In this document: positions 58,972 to 64,000 of the stretch, piece by piece | Layout of the letters: each line of letters opens with the position of its first letter | Position numbering within the stretch: position 1 is the stretch's first letter | Assembly: GCA_964019135.1 (NCBI GenBank) | Contig: OZ025256.1 | Coordinates: forward strand, 21,087,911-21,151,910 | DNA length: 64,000 nt | Direction: 5' to 3' | DNA from: Arenicola marina | Taxonomy: Eukaryota; Annelida; Polychaeta; Arenicolidae | Position numbers and translations under genes: made by a program | The notes under the pieces: generated by a model | Seen by the model: only the letters and a program-made list of their open reading frames with translations | The model's database searches: none | What the model was told of the DNA's origin: nothing

Positions 58972-60780
58972 TGCTACAGATGTAACCGGTCTGAAAATAT
59001 ATAATTAGCTTACTTATAAAGTTGCATATCGAGTTGTTTTGCTGTTTTTGAACGTCGAGTTTGCACGTCTTCAGGTTAATAACAGACTAAAAAAAACACA
59101 ATATCACGCACTAATTATGTGACAACGACCCAAAACAATCCAACTTATTGAATTTACCCTCCACAATAGTTAAAACTTGTGCCTGTGGTGAAAGATCATA
59201 AACGTCTGCGCAGGTTATTTGCCGGTCCCATCAACAGGGGGAGCCCTGGGCCAAAACTATATCGGACTACAGAAGCGCCACTTCCCTTTGCCGGCGGCCG
59301 TTGATACTATGTGTGGAATGTTTGAACCTTTAAGTCAGCAGGTGCTCAAAAGTGGGCCTTGAAACCAGGTCCAGATGGCCGCTTCCCCGCATCGCTCGAT
59401 CGTTTGACATGTCGATAAACGTTTTAATAGCCACAAACGCCCATTTAAAATACGATTAGTATGTAAACTCAAACACACAATACACAACAATTGTTTTACC
59501 ACTGTCCAATTTTTAATCCCATATGTAATGAACTGGGGCGGGTACTGGCTCAAGCGACTGGCTTCACAGCAGAGAAAACGGTGTTATTGGGCATCCGTCT
59601 AGTTTATTTATAAATGTAAGTGGGGTAATTCCAAGCCAAGCTTCAAAGGTCTTTTAAAGACAATTAGTTATAGTTATAAACTCGAGAAACTTGGATTGAC
59701 TCACACTGCCTTCGTAAATAAATGGGGACTTCATCGCTTTACATATTTAGAGGATAAATGCTTCTGTTTAGTCTGCGTATTGTCATATAAGTGCATACGC
59801 TGCATGTATTTTGTACTATTATGGATACAACAAAAAAACACAAAAAGAAACACACACAGTAATGGACAATAACTGTATTCGCTGTTCTGTTATACGACCT
59901 TAGTTTAAACATATTTTTGATTGGCAATTGGAGAACATGATACAATTATCAATATGTTAATAGATCTTCCAGATCATTATCGATGGAAAAGAATACTAAA
60001 GAAGAGTTTCTCTTTCCCAAACTTTAATGTGTTAAGCATTTAATATTACATCTGTCTACCTGAATGAACGGCAAAGCGCTGCAGGCATTTGTTTAGTGCA
60101 CAATTAACTTTGATTTCTTAATTGAGAAAATCCAGTTCTTGGGTTATTACTTAGACGCTTTAACGGTCCTTCACTTGCTTAAGAGGCGGGGGGGGGGGGC
60201 TGCATATACAAAATGTCACTTACGATGTATTTCATCCGACAACCCGGAAGAATGTCACAGTGTACGCTCAAGTTCCCAACGCTCGAGCCCGTCCAAAACG
60301 CCGTCCATATTGCCAAACATCAAAACTAAAGTCACATACAAATTATCTTTAGTTCTTAATTGTGCTCAAGTGAGATCTTAGCTTAAGATGTATGCAGAAT
60401 ATGTGTTCGCAAACAAAGATATAAACCTAGAGTAAACGATTTTGGTCCAAACTAAGATGCATACAAAATAGGGTCCAGGCCACAAACACCCCATCTATTT
60501 GGAAACCAAGTCAGTCGCAGTCCTTCAGAGACCATCTGTCTACATTGAAGTTCAGTTTAAGCTATTTCGCATAGATATAAACGTTTCTGTATAAAACAAA
60601 ATACATGAATAAATGAAAACTTACCTTGTGCGCTCTTTGTCCACAAAAGGTAAGTATATGTGTATTCATATAGCGGTGAAGAATATACCTGGTGAAGACG
60701 CGACCATCTACAGACCAAACACCGGCGCACATAACAACGTCGCCTTCACATATGACAGCATAGCATGGGGTGCCGCCTCT
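58972..60780. other. upstream region of the receptor gene, copy B
   Basis: Aligned with 27186-29003 of copy A. On the minus strand GCGCACAAG|GTAAGT (about 60620-60634) is a consensus donor that could end a 5' noncoding receptor exon and pair with the acceptor near 58991. Neither the exon nor its promoter can be fixed from sequence. Confidence 0.45.
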
Positions 60781-61121
60781 GTCATAGTATGGGCCGCCGT
60801 GTATTGTCTCCGTCATAGTATGGGGCGCCATGTGTTATCTCGGTCTTAATATGGGGCGCCATTTGTTATCTCGGTCATAGTATGGAGCGTCATGTGTTAT
60901 CCCGGTCATAATATGGGGCGCTATGTGTTATCTCGGTAATAATATTGGGCGCCGTGTGTTATGTCGGTCAAAATATGGGGCGCCATGTGTTATCTCTGTC
61001 ATAATATTGGGCCCCTTGCGTTATGTCGGTAAAAATACGGGGCACCGTGTGTTATCTCGGTCATAATATTGGGCGCCGTGTGTTATGTCGGTCAAAATAT
61101 GGGGCGCCATGTGTTATCTCG
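60781..61121. repeat. 31-bp minisatellite, about 11 units, copy B
   Basis: Same unit as at 29004-29593, running from GTCATAG at 60781 to the closing GTCATGC at 61122, which is 341 bp or 11 periods. The array is about eight units shorter than in copy A, and flanking DNA is otherwise alike. Confidence 0.95.
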
Positions 61122-61652
61122 GTCATGCATGAAGACGAAGACTCCATTTAGACCCTATAAGGCTTAGGAAAACAAGGCCATGTTTTCAGAATCATCTGAT
61201 GATGCAAGAGATTACCATGGCAACTAACGTCATGCCATCAGATTATATCGTGACCTTTCGAATGCATCCCGGGAAACGCGGTTGCCGATAGTGATGCCAT
61301 GTATTTAAAGACGATGTTGAAAGTTAATCTAAGTGAGCTGTGGCTGTGAGCCTGTGTAAATCAGGAGAAACAGTTTAGTAACTTAAACCTAATATATTAC
61401 AATGAACGCTAACTAGGGGCCTATATGTATGACTTATTTGTTAAACTTATAAAGCTACCATAGATTCATGATAGACCTACCGGTTAAAAAATTGCAGATA
61501 AAAAAAACTGCCTTGACTTGTTTTGGTTTTATTTTGGCGGAACCCATATGACGGAACAGGAAATACCTTATATCGTTCCAGCAACATTTAACAACATTCA
61601 TTCTTATTGGAGGGTGGTATATGTGTGGTATGGTGTCCATACTTTTGACCCC

Positions 61653-61705
61653 TATATAGTTTCTCGCGAGCGTTGCTATAGCAACCACAGCGGTGATGTC
61701 ACCGC
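61653..61705 (+). promoter_or_regulatory. candidate core promoter with X-box palindrome, copy B
   Basis: CTATATAG is followed by GTTGCTATAGCAAC (61672-61685) and GCGGTGATGTCACCGC (61690-61705), unchanged from copy A. A spliced-looking coding exon follows at 62552-62725 on the same strand, so this may be the promoter of that transcript. Confidence 0.4.
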
Positions 61706-61821
61706 TAGGGTTGAGTTTAGTCAGTTAGCGAGAGGGCAGCGAGCGGGACGGTCTGGATTTTTAGCAAAGAGAAAGTTTTGCTTTAGATATATTCGGATAC
61801 ACCGCCTCGCGGAGCTAGAGG

Positions 61822-61856
61822 CTGGCAGCAGTTGCACCAACTGCTGCCAGGTAAGT
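61822..61856 (+). other. perfect 13-bp hairpin abutting a splice donor, copy B
   Basis: The arms CTGGCAGCAGTTG and CAACTGCTGCCAG with a CAC loop are followed directly by GTAAGT at 61851. Both arms and the donor are identical to copy A (30301-30335). Confidence 0.6.
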
Positions 61857-62554
61857 TACGCACCGTTATCGGAGTTGTGACTAGTGTTTTATTTGAGTTT
61901 TAAGAGTGTTAATAAATCGTCGAAACTTGACCACTGCGTTTCGCCTCAGTGGCTTCACCACCACGTGTTGAGACCGATCTCGGAACGAACACCCAGTTGG
62001 GGTTGTCAACATTAAGTTTAGAAACCATTAGAGCAACACAATGAGAAGTAAGTTAAGACCGTGAGGACTCTCCTTCCTAAAATATCACAGGAGGATATGT
62101 ATGTATCCAAACTAAGAAAGATTAATTGTAGTCGGTAACTTTTTATCATAATGCAACCATGTGTAATTTAACCTCAAATGCTCAAGGTAGTAAATGGAAG
62201 GTAACTTACTTCGCTTATACCTAGAAGTTGGACCAGTGATTGCACACTTGATTGAATTGTTCGAATTTGCATCCAAACTTTTACCCGACAGATGCCTTCA
62301 TGTAGGCCAGCTACCTTGACACCTATTTTGTAATATTATATGCAATATGCACCATCTTTCGCTCGGTGCACAATTGCTGGTACCTGCGCAATCCCTGGTC
62401 GGATAACTATCTATTTAGAGGCGAAAGCTCATCATGTGGATTGCCGACATCGGTTCTACCTCTATACATATATATACGATTTAGGCTAGTTATTATTAAT
62501 TGCAACACTGTAGTGTAGCAACAATGAAGTAATGTAATATTGCTATTGCAGAAC

Positions 62555-62725
62555 ATGGATCTTTCTCGCACCCAGGATGTTAGTTCACACCACTTAATAC
62601 AAGCTATCGTGGCAACTGTGCAAAGAGGATTTGATGTTGTGAGAGAAATGAACGTTCTCAGGGAAGAAATGGAAGACAACGAGAGGGAACGTTTACAACT
62701 AGAAGAAGAAGACGATGCTCTTATG
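62555..62725 (+). CDS. small acidic helical exon, unknown protein
   Basis: An acceptor (TATTGCTATTGCAG) ends at 62551, an ATG lies at 62555, and after 57 codons a donor-like ATG|GTAACC follows, giving a phase-0 exon. The peptide is helical and ends in an acidic coiled-coil-like stretch (EEMEDNERERLQLEEEDD). It lies just past the duplication breakpoint and about 700 bp downstream of the hairpin donor at 61851, which could be its upstream partner. The 44-bp block at 63044, shared with the DNA before the HARBI1-like gene at 35121, suggests it may be the missing first coding exon of that kind of gene. This is unproved. Confidence 0.4.
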
Positions 62726-63306
62726 GTAACCAAAATATCAGAGAAATATATCATGCATATATAAACATTGCATAAGTTTTTATGTAAAATGTGGTGCCAT
62801 AGAAAACCCAATAATAACAAATAATAATAAATAAGCGTGACCTAGATTAAACTCGTTATGGGCAATTTAATACAGTCACGTGTAATATAGGGACTATACT
62901 GACGGACTATACTGACACACAGTACAGGAGCCATTTCAGGTGAGCCCCGCCCAAGTGAAAATATTTAGAATATTGGTCACTGATATGTATATGGTGCTGG
63001 CCGGGACCTTGGAGTTTAAAAAAAACTCACCTGTTACAAATATATATATTATAACAACCACCATACATGCATGTTTTACACGTGGACCTTCCCCCTGCAG
63101 GAAAAGTGTGTAGGCTTCTGTCAGGCTGCAGTTCGGACAATTCCATGTATTCATGTGTTCATATCTTTTGCTTGGTTCGGAGCGGCAGGTTGTGTCCGAT
63201 GGGTGCTCCGACAGCAACGACTGGTCGTGGCTTACTCTGCTGAGTATCGATGTTGGCCATGGGTGCTGGGCCTCCTGCAAAGTCTTGAATGTTGTCGGCG
63301 ATCTAG
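62726..63306. other. spacer after the acidic exon
   Basis: Holds the 44-bp block (63044-63087) shared with 34983-35026, followed by an acceptor-like CCCCCTGCAG near 63097 on the + strand. ORFs of about 95-125 codons run on both strands around 62936-63355 without recognisable motifs. Confidence 0.4.
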
Positions 63307-63699
63307 TCATGTTGCGACTAAATCGCGACGCCGGTCGGAGTCTGTGACGTCATGAGATGGAGTTAGCAGTGCAGGCTGCGTGTTTTCGTCGTGTGGGCGT
63401 CTAGATGCAGCTAAGGTGATTAAGACGAGCTCAGAGACCTTCTTGATGCATGAGTGCACATGTCCCATCAGCTCAACGGCTTTGGCAAGCATTTCGCTTC
63501 CAGTTGTGTCAGGGGAGGCAGCTGATTGATTAGGTGGGGGCGACTGTTGCATAGTCTGTGACATTAATTCGGTTGTCAACGCAGTCGTGAGGCCCGGGCC
63601 GGATGCCTTTTCCTTGCGAGATGGCTTCGGGGCAGGTGTTGTTTGCTTGGTTGCTCTCTTGCGCTTGCGTGATGCCGCCGGTGGTTGACGCGGTACCAT
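63307..63699 (-). CDS. hypothetical basic protein, about 130 aa
   Basis: The frame runs from ATG (63697-63699) to a stop at 63307. The start is very basic (SRKRKRATKQ, then KPSRKEK), like a nuclear localisation signal. A Ser/Pro/Gln-rich middle and a helical stretch (EMLAKAVELMGHVHSCIKKV) follow. I do not recognise the family. It could be the N-terminal part of a retroelement gag-like or DNA-binding protein, or a chance ORF. A TGACGTCA site overlaps the region near 63344. Confidence 0.3.
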   Translation of the reverse strand: MVPRQPPAASRKRKRATKQTTPAPKPSRKEKASGPGLTTALTTELMSQTMQQSPPPNQSAASPDTTGSEMLAKAVELMGHVHSCIKKVSELVLITLAASRRPHDENTQPALLTPSHDVTDSDRRRDLVAT

Positions 63700-63912
63700 G
63701 ACGCCTACCTTGGGCAATAAATACTAAAGCAAATATGCGGGATCAGGAAAAGCCTGCTGCCTGTTCTGACTGGCCTAGCAGTGGTTACCTAAATACCGGG
63801 GCAATAGAAAATAAAATGGATAAAAGTAAGGTCATATGCGCTGCAGAAACAGCATGTGAACGAATGTCCAACAGACAGGTCTGGTGACAGACTTGACAAG
63901 CAATGGTAGAAA

Positions 63913-64000
63913 GACCATATGGACTGAGGCCACAGCATGGTGACCCTGTCCGGAATTAAACAATGGTATGAAGGCCAAATGGACTGAGGCCACAGCGTGG
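63913..64000. repeat. start of a second 60-bp satellite array
   Basis: One and a half diverged units (TGGACTGAGGCCACAGC twice, 60 bp apart, with GGTGACCCTGTCCGG) are related to the array at 32388-33306. The array runs off the window edge. Confidence 0.9.

Larger units (their letters stand above)
51560..62508 (+). repeat. segmental duplication, copy B (about 10.9 kb)
   Basis: Direct-orientation partner of 21085-30987, with the same order of landmarks. Differences from A include loss of about 740 bp before the CARD exon (junction near 52113-52121), a miniature element insertion at 54154-54336, retention of the full receptor gene, and a shorter 31-bp minisatellite. Identity to A ends at 62508. 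Confidence 0.95.

Noticed and set aside
61518..61880. 120-codon ORF over the X-box and hairpin
   Set aside because: It crosses the GTAAGT donor, has no recognisable motif, and the matching frame in copy A is interrupted.

Overview
This window looks like nuclear DNA of an animal, most likely a lophotrochozoan and quite possibly a bivalve mollusc. Coding DNA is sparse and split by introns with GT/AG sites. The proteins are metazoan: a Drosophila-Toll-type receptor with a TIR domain, a CARD/coiled-coil protein, and HARBI1/PIF and FLYWCH remnants. Much of the window is tandem repeat, and a dispersed repeat rich in AAGGTCAAGGTCAC-type motifs is present, which I associate with bivalve genomes. The species cannot be proved from the sequence alone, and nothing here is prokaryotic.

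Layout. 0.1-3.8 kb is a 28-bp minisatellite, and 4.4-5.2 kb is a 15-17-bp minisatellite. At 6.57-6.72 kb lies a small coding exon, the first half of a CARD domain, ending in a consensus splice donor. About 10.2 kb of an 8-bp satellite follows (9.07-19.26 kb). It encodes the same octapeptide in all three forward frames and is almost certainly not a gene. At 22.2-23.6 kb a second exon supplies the other half of the CARD plus coiled coils. The simplest reading is one two-exon gene whose 15.5-kb intron holds the satellite.

A segmental duplication in direct orientation covers about 21.1-31.0 kb (copy A) and 51.6-62.5 kb (copy B). Each copy carries the CARD/coiled-coil exon on + and a Toll-like receptor gene on -, tail to tail. 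The two copies have decayed in complementary ways. In copy A the CARD exon is intact, but the receptor lost about 1.9 kb coding for its second LRR block, membrane segment and TIR domain. In copy B the receptor is full length (730 aa), but the CARD gene has lost its splice acceptor and carries a frameshift and a nonsense codon. Together the two copies keep one complete gene of each kind, both plausibly acting in innate immune signalling.

Between the copies (31-51 kb) lie a FLYWCH zinc-finger fragment, a 60-bp satellite, a broken HARBI1/PIF transposase-like gene, a 1.2-kb foldback element with long inverted repeats, and three near-identical tandem copies of a roughly 2.5-kb repeat that contain a tRNA-like segment. 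There is also a duplicated block in which one copy is interrupted by a 725-bp inverted-repeat element, followed by an AT-rich stretch without recognisable genes. Past copy B there is one small spliced-looking exon, an unknown basic ORF, and the start of a second array of the 60-bp satellite at the window edge.
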